Positions 1-6,652 of a stretch of 11,554 bases of DNA are shown here, piece after piece. The DNA comes from Paludibacteraceae bacterium (lineage in GTDB: Bacteria > Bacteroidota > Bacteroidia > Bacteroidales > Paludibacteraceae). The position numbers and the translations under genes were made by a program. The first letter of the stretch is position 1, and each line of letters starts with the position of its first letter. The notes beneath the pieces are model-generated. The model made no database searches and was not told the origin of the DNA. It saw only the letters and a list, made by a program, of their open reading frames with translations. The DNA is taken from the NCBI GenBank assembly GCA_023227695.1, contig JALNVE010000072.1, forward strand, positions 1 through 11,554. Direction: 5' to 3'.

Positions 1-677
1 ACTGAACAGATCTCACCCTTCTTGAAACCAATCTTCAAAACCTCGCTACCAGTTTTAGTAACTTGTTTAAGGTATGCAGAATCTGGCAATCCTTCTTTAG
101 AATCAAGAATCTCACCTCCACAGATGGATGTTCCCCAGATACCTACGTTATAAGAATATTTCAACTTAGTCCAATCAGCAGAGAAACCATGCTCGTTCAA
201 GTAATCGATCTCATACTGACGTGTCAAAGCCATATCACGAGTCAAAGTAATAATCTCCATTTTTGGAGCCATCACCAAGAAAGTCATATCAAAACGTACC
301 TGGTCGTTACCAGCACCTGTTGAACCATGAGCGATAGCATCTGCATTGATCTCGTTAGCATAACGTGCGATAGCCATACCTTGGAAAATACGTTCAGAAG
401 ATACAGAGATAGGGTATGTACCGTTTCGGAGAACATTACCGAAGATCATATATTTAAGGCTCTTCTCGTAGTACTCTTTAGTGACATCCAAAGTCACATA
501 TTTAACAGCACCTAGCTTATAAGCGTTCTCTTCGTTCTGCTTAAGCTGTTCTTCACTAAAACCACCTGTGTTTGCACAAGCTGCATACACCTCATATCCC
601 TTTTCCTTGGCAAGATACATTACGGTGAAAGATGTATCAAGACCCCCACTGAATGCTACTACTACTTTTTTCTTCAT
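1..677 (-). CDS. argG: Argininosuccinate synthase, N-terminal 225 residues (runs off left edge)
   Basis: Cytosolic enzyme of arginine biosynthesis that joins citrulline and aspartate with ATP to give argininosuccinate. The protein begins MKKKVVVAFSGGLDTSFTVM, whose SGGLDTS is the PP-loop (ATP pyrophosphatase) motif of the family. It continues with NTGGF, with RNGTYPISVSSER, and with HGSTGAGNDQVRF near residues 115-127, close to the canonical HGCTGKGNDQVRF. The ATG is 2 nt past the stop of the preceding acyltransferase gene, so the two are probably translationally coupled. About 225 of the usual 400 residues are in the window; the rest lies beyond base 1. In Bacteroidetes the next genes are usually argC and argD, which cannot be seen here. 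No frameshift is visible. Confidence 0.96.
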   Translation of the reverse strand, partial: MKKKVVVAFSGGLDTSFTVMYLAKEKGYEVYAACANTGGFSEEQLKQNEENAYKLGAVKYVTLDVTKEYYEKSLKYMIFGNVLRNGTYPISVSSERIFQGMAIARYANEINADAIAHGSTGAGNDQVRFDMTFLVMAPKMEIITLTRDMALTRQYEIDYLNEHGFSADWTKLKYSYNVGIWGTSICGGEILDSKEGLPDSAYLKQVTKTGSEVLKIGFKKGEICS

Positions 678-679
678 CG

Positions 680-1330
680 TTATTTTCCTTTTTTATTCAT
701 GCTTTTTTTGATAAGATCCACTAGAGAAGCAAAGAAGCCCTTGTCTTCATCCTCAGCTGGTGCTTCGGTTTTCTGAGCATCGTTCTCATGTTTATGTGGA
801 TCATACAACATAGCCGTACAGATACAATATCTGCGGTTAGTTCTTTTCAAGACATCAAAGTTAACACAACCCTCACATCCTTTCCAAAATGCTTCGTCGT
901 CAGTAAGATCAGCAAAAGTAACTGGTACATAACCCAACTCAGTGTTAATCTTCATAACAGCTGCTCCAGAAGTCAATCCGAACAACTTTGCATCAGGAAA
1001 TTTCTTTCTTGACAGATCAAAAGAGAATTTCTTTATTTTTTTGGCCAATCCATGTCCTCTGAACTTCTCAGGAACAATAAGTCCTGAATTAGCTGCATAT
1101 TGCTTATTACTCCAAGATTCGATATAGCAGAAGCCAGCAAATTCATCACCACACAAAGCGATAATAGCTTTCCCCTCTCTTATCTTATCCTTTACATACT
1201 CTGGCGATCTTTTTGCAATTCCAGTTCCACGAACTTTAGCTGCGTTTTCTATCGTGTCAAGAATGGTATCAACATAACCGAGATGGCTTTCATCGGCCAC
1301 CCTAATCTTTATTTCCTGATCCTGATCCAT
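680..1330 (-). CDS. GNAT-family acyltransferase of the arginine operon, candidate N-acylglutamate synthase
   Basis: A 216-residue GNAT acyltransferase. The acyl-CoA pyrophosphate-binding motif is RGHGLA at residues 91-96, after the strand SGLIVPEKF. A second typical segment, MKINTELGYVPV, lies at 126-137. After the GNAT core comes a cysteine-rich stretch: CEGC at 152-155 and CIC at 169-171, which could bind a metal. A charged linker (about 180-197) and an amphipathic tail follow. The gene lies between argR and argG. Bacteroidetes make arginine through N-succinyl intermediates and lack a classical ArgA, so a linked GNAT is a natural candidate for N-acetyl- or N-succinylglutamate synthase. The fold is clear; the substrate is inferred from position. 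It starts with ATG 57 nt after the argR stop and ends 2 nt before argG. Confidence 0.85.
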   Translation of the reverse strand: MDQDQEIKIRVADESHLGYVDTILDTIENAAKVRGTGIAKRSPEYVKDKIREGKAIIALCGDEFAGFCYIESWSNKQYAANSGLIVPEKFRGHGLAKKIKKFSFDLSRKKFPDAKLFGLTSGAAVMKINTELGYVPVTFADLTDDEAFWKGCEGCVNFDVLKRTNRRYCICTAMLYDPHKHENDAQKTEAPAEDEDKGFFASLVDLIKKSMNKKGK

Positions 1331-1387
1331 GTCTATTTTTATTTTAACAAGAAATCTTTATATATAATTGTTTTTCAATTCTTCTAA

Positions 1388-1855
1388 TTATTTCTCCAAA
1401 GAAGGGATAAACTCAGACAAAACCTGTTTCACTCTCTCCTTGGAAACATTCTCCTTCATCACAGCAATAATCGTATCCTCACCTGCAACAGTTCCGATAA
1501 TTACTTCACTGCCTTTCTCATCAATCTCATAAGCTAAACCGCTTGCGTATCCTGCACGGGTATGTAACACTGCTACATTTCCTGAGAAAAGTATCGTAAC
1601 CTGAACATTAGGAGAAATAAATGAATTCTGCTTCGCCTCGCCGCCTTTTGTCGGTTGAGACAACCGATAAACATACTCACCGGAGGCATTGGTAATCTTT
1701 GCCACCTTGAGCTGTTTCAAGTCGCGAGAGAGCGTGGCCTGTGTCACCTCAAACCCACGGTCTGACAATAAATTGAGCAGATCTTCCTGATTACCAACAT
1801 TTGATGTCTGGATGATCTCCTTAATGGCTCCAAATCTCTTCGTCTTGTTTTTCAC
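1388..1855 (-). CDS. argR: Arginine repressor ArgR
   Basis: Hexameric arginine-responsive transcription regulator of about 155 residues, the normal family length. The N-terminal winged helix-turn-helix has the diagnostic TQATLSRDLKQLKV segment, with the DNA-contacting Ser-Arg. The C-terminal oligomerisation and arginine-binding domain has GTVAGEDTIIAV, corresponding to the family motif GTIAGDDT. The open frame has no ATG near its beginning. I chose the GTG at 1855-1853 because it gives a protein beginning (M)KNKTKRF, as in related ArgR proteins; a TTG two codons upstream (1861) is the alternative. The gene leads an operon with the GNAT gene and argG, and its upstream region holds ARG-box-like palindromes. 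This fits autoregulation and control of the downstream arginine genes. Confidence 0.93.
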   Translation of the reverse strand: MKNKTKRFGAIKEIIQTSNVGNQEDLLNLLSDRGFEVTQATLSRDLKQLKVAKITNASGEYVYRLSQPTKGGEAKQNSFISPNVQVTILFSGNVAVLHTRAGYASGLAYEIDEKGSEVIIGTVAGEDTIIAVMKENVSKERVKQVLSEFIPSLEK

Positions 1856-1931
1856 GGACAAAATAAATCAAAATATCATTAATAAATTACGTTTCTCGAA
1901 TATATTTATTCACTACTTATACGGCAAGTCG

Positions 1932-1945
1932 CGAATATTTATTCA
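1932..1945. promoter_or_regulatory. ARG-box-like operator upstream of argR
   Basis: The sequence CGAATATTTATTCA matches the E. coli-type ARG box TGAATWWWWATTCA at 13 of 14 positions, with only the first T replaced by C. It lies about 80 bp upstream of the argR start, just downstream of the predicted -7 element at 1956-1963. ArgR bound here would probably block promoter clearance. A related palindrome with two extra central bases (CGAATATATTTATTCA) lies at 1897-1912. ArgR binding is inferred from the motif. Confidence 0.55.
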
Positions 1946-1955
1946 AAAATCGGTG

Positions 1956-1963
1956 CAAATTTA
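1956..1963 (-). promoter_or_regulatory. argR: Candidate -7 element of the argR operon promoter
   Basis: Read on the minus strand this is TAAATTTG followed by CACC, a perfect match to the Bacteroidetes -7 consensus TAnnTTTG. No clear TTTG or TTG is present at the expected -33 position. A competing arrangement is TTTG at 2062-2059 with TCTGTTTG at 2040-2033, which has an 18-bp spacer and one mismatch in the -7 box. Transcription from the first site would start near 1950, giving a leader of roughly 90 nt. Confidence 0.4.
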
Positions 1964-1988
1964 TGTATATTCTTAATAAGATGGTCAT

Positions 1989-2064
1989 TTTTTTGCATAA
2001 AAATTATCAAAGAATTGAATATTCTTTGTCAGCAAACAGATTTTATGCATTTTTATGCCAAAAA
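1989..2064. repeat. Nested inverted-repeat structure with ARG-box-like elements upstream of argR
   Basis: TTTTTTGCATAAAAA (1989-2003) is matched in inverted orientation by TTTTTATGCCAAAAA (2050-2064), with 14 of 15 positions pairing. Between them lies a second inverted repeat, CAAAGAAT (2008-2015) and ATTCTTTG (2021-2028), separated by TGAAT. TTTTATGC occurs twice directly (2041, 2051) and once inverted (1995-2002). Two 14-mers, TGCATAAAAATTAT (1994-2007) and TGCATTTTTATGCC (2046-2059), resemble degenerate ARG boxes. The symmetry is seen directly; a role in ArgR binding or looping is inference. Confidence 0.5.
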
Positions 2065-2111
2065 TCAAGTTCTTTTTGCCGATTCTTAAAGGATTTCAAG
2101 ATAAACCGCTT

Positions 2112-2130
2112 TCTTTTTTTGTAAAAAAGA
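2112..2130 (-). terminator. Weak AT-only hairpin after the ABC transporter gene, possible terminator
   Basis: On the minus strand, TCTTTTTT and AAAAAAGA can pair around a 3-nt loop, about 13 nt past the transporter stop. The stem has only A-T pairs apart from one G-C pair, so it would be weak. No GC-rich terminator separates the peptide operon from the argR promoter region, and read-through is possible. Confidence 0.2.
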
Positions 2131-2142
2131 TTCCATTTAGAA

Positions 2143-3798
2143 TTACATGCTCAACACATTATCACAGATAGAAAAAACAGATTTACGATGCGTGATAAAT
2201 ATAACGGTGCGATTTTTTCTGAATGCTGCGAAACGCTCCAAAAAGATTTTCTCCGTCTCTTCATCCAAGGCCGAGGTTGCCTCATCTATCAAAAATACAG
2301 GTGATGTAGACAACAACGAACGAGCAATGGCAACACGTTGTGCCTGTCCCTCAGAGAGGCCGCTACCCAACTCGCCGCATAAAGAATCCAAGCCTTTCGG
2401 TAAACTCAACACGAAATCGGCAGCCGCAACATGTAAAGCTTCGCGCATCTCACTCTCCGTTGCATTCGGATTAACAAGCAGGAGATTCTCACGTACAGTT
2501 CCACTGAATAAAGTATTGCCTTGAGGTATATAGGAGAAGTATGGTCGGGTTTGAGAGGATGCGCTCTGTTGCCAACCATCACCATACAAAAAAACAGAAC
2601 CATGATTGGGTTGCAGTAAGGCTAATATCAAACGAACCATGGTTGTTTTTCCCGATCCGGTTTCGCCCTCAATTACAGTAAAACTACTCGGCTTAAAATC
2701 GTATGAATAATTATCATATATGTTTCGGCTACCCTCTTCATAAGAGAAACTTATATTCTCCAATCTGATACCCACATCACCTTTATTTAGTTGACGTGTT
2801 CCTACTTTTTCTTCTTGCGGTGCATCCTGCAACTCCATCAAACGCTCTGCAGCAGTAAAAGCCGTAATGACTGTCGGCACGATACGAGCCATCTCAAAAA
2901 CTGGACGCTGAACCTGACCTACTAACTGCAGAAAAGCCGTCATGACACCGAATGTGATAATTCCCATCTGCAACTGATGTGTTCCCCAAAGAAACGTGAC
3001 AATATATCCAGTAGAGAAACCTAACATCACCATGATTCTTGAAAATGCCGAGAAACGAGTTTTCGTCTTTGTCTGAGAAAGCAAAGAATCCTGAGAAAGA
3101 AACAATCTTTTCAGTGTGATACCTTCCAAACAGAGAGCCTTTGCAACCATACGATGTTGCATGGTCTCCTGAAACAATGATTGTATGCGGCTATCATTGG
3201 AACGAGTCTCTTTGTTGAGCCTCCTCATTTTAAAGAAATAAATTTTACTGATTACAATAAAAAATGGCATGATCAGCAATATTGCCAAAGCCAACTTTGA
3301 ATCCAGAAATAAAAGGAATAGGAAAGAGGCTACAAACTGCACTACTGTAATAAATGCCGAAGGTACCGTATCTATATAAAGAGTAACCAAATCTTTTACA
3401 TCTTGTTCCAAACGGTTCAGCACATCGCCCGTATGCATACGTTCGCGACCCTTCCAAGGCTCATACAAAAGACGAGACATGAAATCTGCCCTAAGTTGGT
3501 TCTGAAACTCGACGACAGACACATCTTTCAGCCATATCTGAATAGCAGAAAGGATAAGGCTGGTCAACATAAGCGAAGCCAGTAAGGCTCCCATTTTCCA
3601 TAGAGAATAAGAAGCATCTCCTGTTGCCGAATCAATGGCCAACTTAGAGACCCAAATAAAGGAGAGTCCAATGGCAATATACAAAACGCCAATAAGAGAA
3701 GCTATGACAATGCGAGAACGGAATCCCCGACTATTGGCATACATCCAGCCTATCACAGATGAGGCATTTCTCATTTTCGGTGTTTCATTCGATCCCAT
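2143..3798 (-). CDS. ABC exporter, fused permease and ATPase, last gene of the RiPP-like operon
   Basis: Inner-membrane ABC exporter half-transporter of 551 residues. About six membrane segments occupy residues 28-310, starting near 30-50 and 68-90. The ATPase domain follows: Walker A GETGSGKTT at 378-386, Q-loop IPQG at 424-427, signature LSEGQ at 481-485 (usually LSGGQ), Walker B VFLIDEA at 501-507 and the switch histidine in ITHR near 537. There is no N-terminal C39 peptidase domain, so any leader cleavage must come from another protein, plausibly the S26 peptidase of the same operon. The protein stops soon after the H-loop, a little shorter than most homologs. The first ATG (3798) overlaps the nucleotidyltransferase gene by 28 nt; an ATG eight codons later (3774) gives a classic ATGA overlap and may be the true start. 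Peptide export is inferred from context. Confidence 0.9.
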   Translation of the reverse strand: MGSNETPKMRNASSVIGWMYANSRGFRSRIVIASLIGVLYIAIGLSFIWVSKLAIDSATGDASYSLWKMGALLASLMLTSLILSAIQIWLKDVSVVEFQNQLRADFMSRLLYEPWKGRERMHTGDVLNRLEQDVKDLVTLYIDTVPSAFITVVQFVASFLFLLFLDSKLALAILLIMPFFIVISKIYFFKMRRLNKETRSNDSRIQSLFQETMQHRMVAKALCLEGITLKRLFLSQDSLLSQTKTKTRFSAFSRIMVMLGFSTGYIVTFLWGTHQLQMGIITFGVMTAFLQLVGQVQRPVFEMARIVPTVITAFTAAERLMELQDAPQEEKVGTRQLNKGDVGIRLENISFSYEEGSRNIYDNYSYDFKPSSFTVIEGETGSGKTTMVRLILALLQPNHGSVFLYGDGWQQSASSQTRPYFSYIPQGNTLFSGTVRENLLLVNPNATESEMREALHVAAADFVLSLPKGLDSLCGELGSGLSEGQAQRVAIARSLLSTSPVFLIDEATSALDEETEKIFLERFAAFRKNRTVIFITHRKSVFSICDNVLSM

Positions 3799-4886
3799 GC
3801 ACTTCTAGAATAAATAAACAACAAATTGCAAACTGCATCCTTCGGAGCCACCTTGTATGTCCTTACAAAATATCGCCAATGAACGCGTAATGCATATAGT
3901 TTTCGGGCAACATAAGAATGTGGACAATTGTTCCACTCATCCGTATATTTACCGAAGTTTCCAAAATCAAAAACAATCTCTGCTAAACGGTCGGCTCTTT
4001 TCTCAAAACTAGGATCATAAAGAATCGTTTTTTCCTGATTCAATCCTAAATATTTGATGCAGAAAAAAGTATACAATTTCCAATCGTCAATTAAGCCTAA
4101 TTTTTTAATTTTCTTCACAAACAACTCTTCTTTCAACTCTTCTGCATGTTTAGAACAGAAAAGAGTCCAATCAGAAAGCTGTCTTAAACCAATGCCACCT
4201 TCTGCAAAATGAGTAATAATATGAATCAATAAGAAAATGGCATCAAATTGAACAGGAAGAAGCGTTGACTTAACACCACCAATTTCAACCTCTCGAAAAT
4301 GCTGAGTTGCCTCTTGAGTCATTTTCCTTAAACTTCTTTCATAAAAAGGATTCAGCATCCTAGCTATTTTTTTATGAATCTCAAGTTCTACTCCATCCAG
4401 ATGGTAAGTAACATGTTTGAAAGTTGCTTCACAGACGGCATCTTTCTTGATCCCTTTTTGAGTAAGCGTATCTAAAAAATCAGGAAAATCATACAACTGC
4501 GACACATACAAATCTATGTCACCACTCTGTCTGCGTTCCGGTTTTGGATAAAGAGATGCAACTCCCAAGCCTTTCATTAAAACAGGACGAATACCTAACT
4601 CTCCAAAAAAAGAGTAAACTTTAGACAAAACCTCAATATGTTTATGGTATATGTTCTCAATCTTAACCGTTAAACCATACCAACGTAAAAAGAGAATTTT
4701 GTCTGGACGCAAATTTTCGGGCAATGTCATTATGCCTTCATAAGCAACTCCAATGACAGCCTGTTCTTGAGAAAATTTGAAAATGCGAGCCCAATCCACA
4801 TCCTTTCTAAACATAGAATCATCCGCCGAGCGTCTCCACAAGGCTGCCTTAATCAACTCTAAGAACTGAGCGCGACTGGTTTCCAC
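3771..4886 (-). CDS. NTP_transf_5-type nucleotidyltransferase of the RiPP-like operon
   Basis: A 371-residue protein with the nucleotidyltransferase-fold pattern. VLMKG (about 102-106) is followed by SLYP, then RRQSGDIDLYV, whose DID (Asp123, Asp125) would bind the metal ions, then VELEIH near 166-171 with a third acidic position. The helical remainder is unassigned. Such proteins would transfer an NMP or a similar group; the acceptor here is unknown. Related genes occur in some lasso-peptide and other RiPP loci. The frame opens with a TTG at 4919 inside the PqqD-like gene. I prefer the GTG at 4886, which lies 2 nt after the PqqD stop and 5 nt after a strong GAGGAG ribosome-binding site. The 3' end overlaps the transporter gene. 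Confidence 0.8.
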   Translation of the reverse strand: METSRAQFLELIKAALWRRSADDSMFRKDVDWARIFKFSQEQAVIGVAYEGIMTLPENLRPDKILFLRWYGLTVKIENIYHKHIEVLSKVYSFFGELGIRPVLMKGLGVASLYPKPERRQSGDIDLYVSQLYDFPDFLDTLTQKGIKKDAVCEATFKHVTYHLDGVELEIHKKIARMLNPFYERSLRKMTQEATQHFREVEIGGVKSTLLPVQFDAIFLLIHIITHFAEGGIGLRQLSDWTLFCSKHAEELKEELFVKKIKKLGLIDDWKLYTFFCIKYLGLNQEKTILYDPSFEKRADRLAEIVFDFGNFGKYTDEWNNCPHSYVARKLYALRVHWRYFVRTYKVAPKDAVCNLLFIYSRSAWDRMKHRK

Positions 4887-4888
4887 CT

Positions 4889-5158
4889 TTACTCCTCTAT
4901 TATGCCAGCCTTCAGCCAACTCTCAGCCAAAGCCTTTGAATCTTCCAATGCCATATTGCCGTCAATATCATACTTCTTCACCAAAAGATCTGCTAAAGTT
5001 TCTGCTGTAAACTCTTTGCCGTCCACCTCTGTCCACAAATAAGCAGAAGATGCATTCATTGCGATAATCTTTCCAAAATCTATATTTTCAACTCCTTTAG
5101 CTACGATGATACGCTGATCACCGACCTGACGCAATTCAAATCCTTTTTTTGCTTTCAT
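4889..5158 (-). CDS. PqqD-like protein, stand-alone RiPP recognition element
   Basis: An 89-residue protein of the PqqD family, the usual size. The pattern is an N-terminal strand pair (GFELRQVGDQRIIVAKG), then IIAMNASSAYLWTEVDG, where the Asn-x-x-(S/T)-A-x-x-x-W core is typical. FTAETLADLLVKKYDID follows, then a C-terminal helix ending in SWLKAGIIEE. PqqD-like domains bind leader peptides and present them to modifying enzymes in PQQ, lasso-peptide and sactipeptide pathways. It sits 6 nt after the S26 peptidase gene and 2 nt before the nucleotidyltransferase start. Leader binding is inferred from the family. There is no linked radical SAM enzyme and no fused lasso B2 domain. Confidence 0.85.
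   Translation of the reverse strand: MKAKKGFELRQVGDQRIIVAKGVENIDFGKIIAMNASSAYLWTEVDGKEFTAETLADLLVKKYDIDGNMALEDSKALAESWLKAGIIEE
4892..4897 (-). promoter_or_regulatory. Ribosome-binding site that sets the GTG start of the nucleotidyltransferase
   Basis: GAGGAG on the minus strand overlaps the last codons of the PqqD-like gene and lies 5 nt before a GTG in frame with the nucleotidyltransferase. Shine-Dalgarno sequences are rare in this phylum, so this strong one argues for the GTG over the TTG 33 nt upstream. Confidence 0.55.
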
Positions 5159-5164
5159 AACGTT

Positions 5165-5635
5165 CTATTTATTAAAAGATAAAACTTTAGTTAATTTTAG
5201 TTTGGCCCGATAAATCAATAACAGACCTTTTCTAATAGGTAACAGATGTAACCATATATATATGTATGCAGGCATCCATTTTGCCTTAGCGTCAATCTTT
5301 CGATCTTTCCTTAAAAAGAAAGTAACCACTCCCAACACATCTTTTCGCTGACAGTGTTCCTGTCCAACAAGATTACAATCACCCATTAAAGTAAGATATT
5401 CTCCATCGACAGCTATCACGCGATGTAATACGAAGTGACCTGGAGTTATTTCTGCCAGGACCACATCGTGGAGTTGACAATCCTTTGTTGATTTCAAAAT
5501 AACAGAATCCCTACGATTTTCCAAAAGCGGACGCATACTATAACCCGCCACACGAAGAATAACGGTATGTCCTTCAAGCAAAAGTTCACGAACACTCTCC
5601 AGCAATATATCGTTTGGAACTAGCTGTCTATTCAT
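5165..5635 (-). CDS. S24/S26 (SipW-like) signal-peptidase-type serine protease
   Basis: A 156-residue S24/S26 peptidase. The nucleophile motif is GYSMRPLL with Ser33. Where bacterial leader peptidase has its catalytic lysine, this protein has FVLHRVI with His71, followed by MGDCN with Asp86. This Ser-His arrangement is that of SipW, archaeal and ER-type signal peptidases. There is no clear N-terminal membrane anchor, but a hydrophobic stretch (about 123-143, rich in Trp, Ile, Leu and Tyr) near the C-terminus could associate with the membrane. The start codon overlaps the kinase stop as ATGA (5632-5635), so coupling is likely. With a PqqD-like protein and an exporter lacking its own peptidase, the likely task is cleaving a leader from an exported peptide; that is inference. 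Confidence 0.85.
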   Translation of the reverse strand: MNRQLVPNDILLESVRELLLEGHTVILRVAGYSMRPLLENRRDSVILKSTKDCQLHDVVLAEITPGHFVLHRVIAVDGEYLTLMGDCNLVGQEHCQRKDVLGVVTFFLRKDRKIDAKAKWMPAYIYIWLHLLPIRKGLLLIYRAKLKLTKVLSFNK

Positions 5636-6519
5636 TTTACAATCGTATCATGACATAAAACTGCAGCCTCTCTGTTTGGTAAGCAACCTAATTTATATAC
5701 AGGACAAGAGGTTGCAATATTTGAAATGGAAGTAGCTATCGCATCATTTACTCGATCATCCCAAATCATATTTGAGAAAGAAGGTAACAATGTTGCATAA
5801 GCCAAAGCGCCTACACATTGAGCTATTTCATTCTTAGGTTTCTGACTCAACCGAACAAAAGCACCGACTGGCACCAACTTATTTTTATAACAAGGCGTTT
5901 TACCGCTCCATGGAGAACCATAGACAAAAACCTTTCCATTTTCCAAACGCACAACAGGATTATCGTCGTTCAATAATTCTGTATCCTCAATATTCTCCAA
6001 CCAAAGACGACTATGCGTACTTTTTCCTGTTCCACTCTTTCCTAAGAAAAGATAACCTTTCCCCTTATGCATTATAACCGAAGAGTGAATCAACAAAATT
6101 CCTTCTGATGCAGCAGCAAAAGCATAAGCAATCATCAAAAAATTATTGAATGAATAGCGTTTGAAAAAAGAAGTTCCATCAAGAAAAACACGTACTTGAG
6201 AAAAATCCGAATTTGTATCCATAACTGAACAAGCCGACGATTCCATTTCCCATGTCAGACGATACTGATATCGCCCACCCGGAATGCGGGCAACATGATA
6301 ATTGGCTCCATCAATCGAAAAATCTTTCACCACTGTAACATCTTTACGAAATTGTTCTGAATTACAAACTTCCAACGAAAAAAGCAGTTTGGATTTCTCC
6401 ATATCTTCCTTTAAAAAGAAAGGTTCAAAAGAAGACAAGCATTCAAACAACTGAGAGTTTCCGTTCGTTTCAATCTTGAAATTCTGTCCAGCTACGCAAT
6501 AACAACGACTACTTCCCAA
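5632..6519 (-). CDS. HPr-kinase-like protein, first gene of the RiPP-like operon
   Basis: A 295-residue protein related to the C-terminal domain of HPr kinase/phosphatase; such genes are often mislabelled PEP carboxykinase. Visible motifs are LLIHSSVI with His145, the P-loop GKSGTGKSTHSRLW at 160-173, LLNDDNPVVR with Asp185 and Asp186, and YGSPWSGKTPCYKN at 200-213. It is not a canonical HPrK: the regulatory N-terminal domain is absent and no HPr gene is near. Homologs in some lasso-peptide clusters phosphorylate the peptide, for example in paeninodin biosynthesis. The frame has no ATG. The start is most likely the TTG at 6519, which leads into CYCVAGQNFKIET, a normal beginning for this group. 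An ATG five bases upstream is out of frame. Kinase activity and substrate are unproven. Confidence 0.82.
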   Translation of the reverse strand: MGSSRCYCVAGQNFKIETNGNSQLFECLSSFEPFFLKEDMEKSKLLFSLEVCNSEQFRKDVTVVKDFSIDGANYHVARIPGGRYQYRLTWEMESSACSVMDTNSDFSQVRVFLDGTSFFKRYSFNNFLMIAYAFAAASEGILLIHSSVIMHKGKGYLFLGKSGTGKSTHSRLWLENIEDTELLNDDNPVVRLENGKVFVYGSPWSGKTPCYKNKLVPVGAFVRLSQKPKNEIAQCVGALAYATLLPSFSNMIWDDRVNDAIATSISNIATSCPVYKLGCLPNREAAVLCHDTIVK

Positions 6520-6621
6520 TGCATTAATTATTAATTGTTTCCCTTCTGTTTAAATTACAAAACTTGATTATCAACAACATTCAATAGGTTAATATTCAAA
6601 TATTTATATAACTCTTAAAAG

Positions 6622-6652
6622 CAAAGTTATATATTTTATCAGAACCGCACAA
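6622..6652 (-). promoter_or_regulatory. Bacteroidetes-type promoter of the five-gene RiPP-like operon
   Basis: On the minus strand, TTG (6652-6650) is followed after 20 bp by TAACTTTG (6629-6622), a perfect TAnnTTTG -7 box. Spacing and composition fit the Bacteroidetes sigma-ABfr promoter. Transcription would begin near 6615, leaving a leader of roughly 95 nt before the kinase TTG. Confidence 0.6.

Noticed and set aside
63..515. Two plus-strand frames of 86 and 62 codons
   Set aside because: They lie antisense within argG, which has clear family motifs throughout; no independent support.
2406..2603. Minus-strand 65-codon frame overlapping the transporter ATPase domain
   Set aside because: It is a shadow in another frame of the same strand, within the conserved ATPase coding sequence.
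2143..6519. Annotation as a complete lasso-peptide cluster
   Set aside because: PqqD-like, kinase, nucleotidyltransferase and ABC genes are compatible, but the asparagine-synthetase-like cyclase, the transglutaminase-like B2 peptidase and a precursor are absent from the window.
5632..6519. Calling the kinase-like gene hprK or PEP carboxykinase
   Set aside because: The motifs match the HPrK-like tailoring group, but the N-terminal HprK domain is absent and the length and motifs do not fit PEP carboxykinase.
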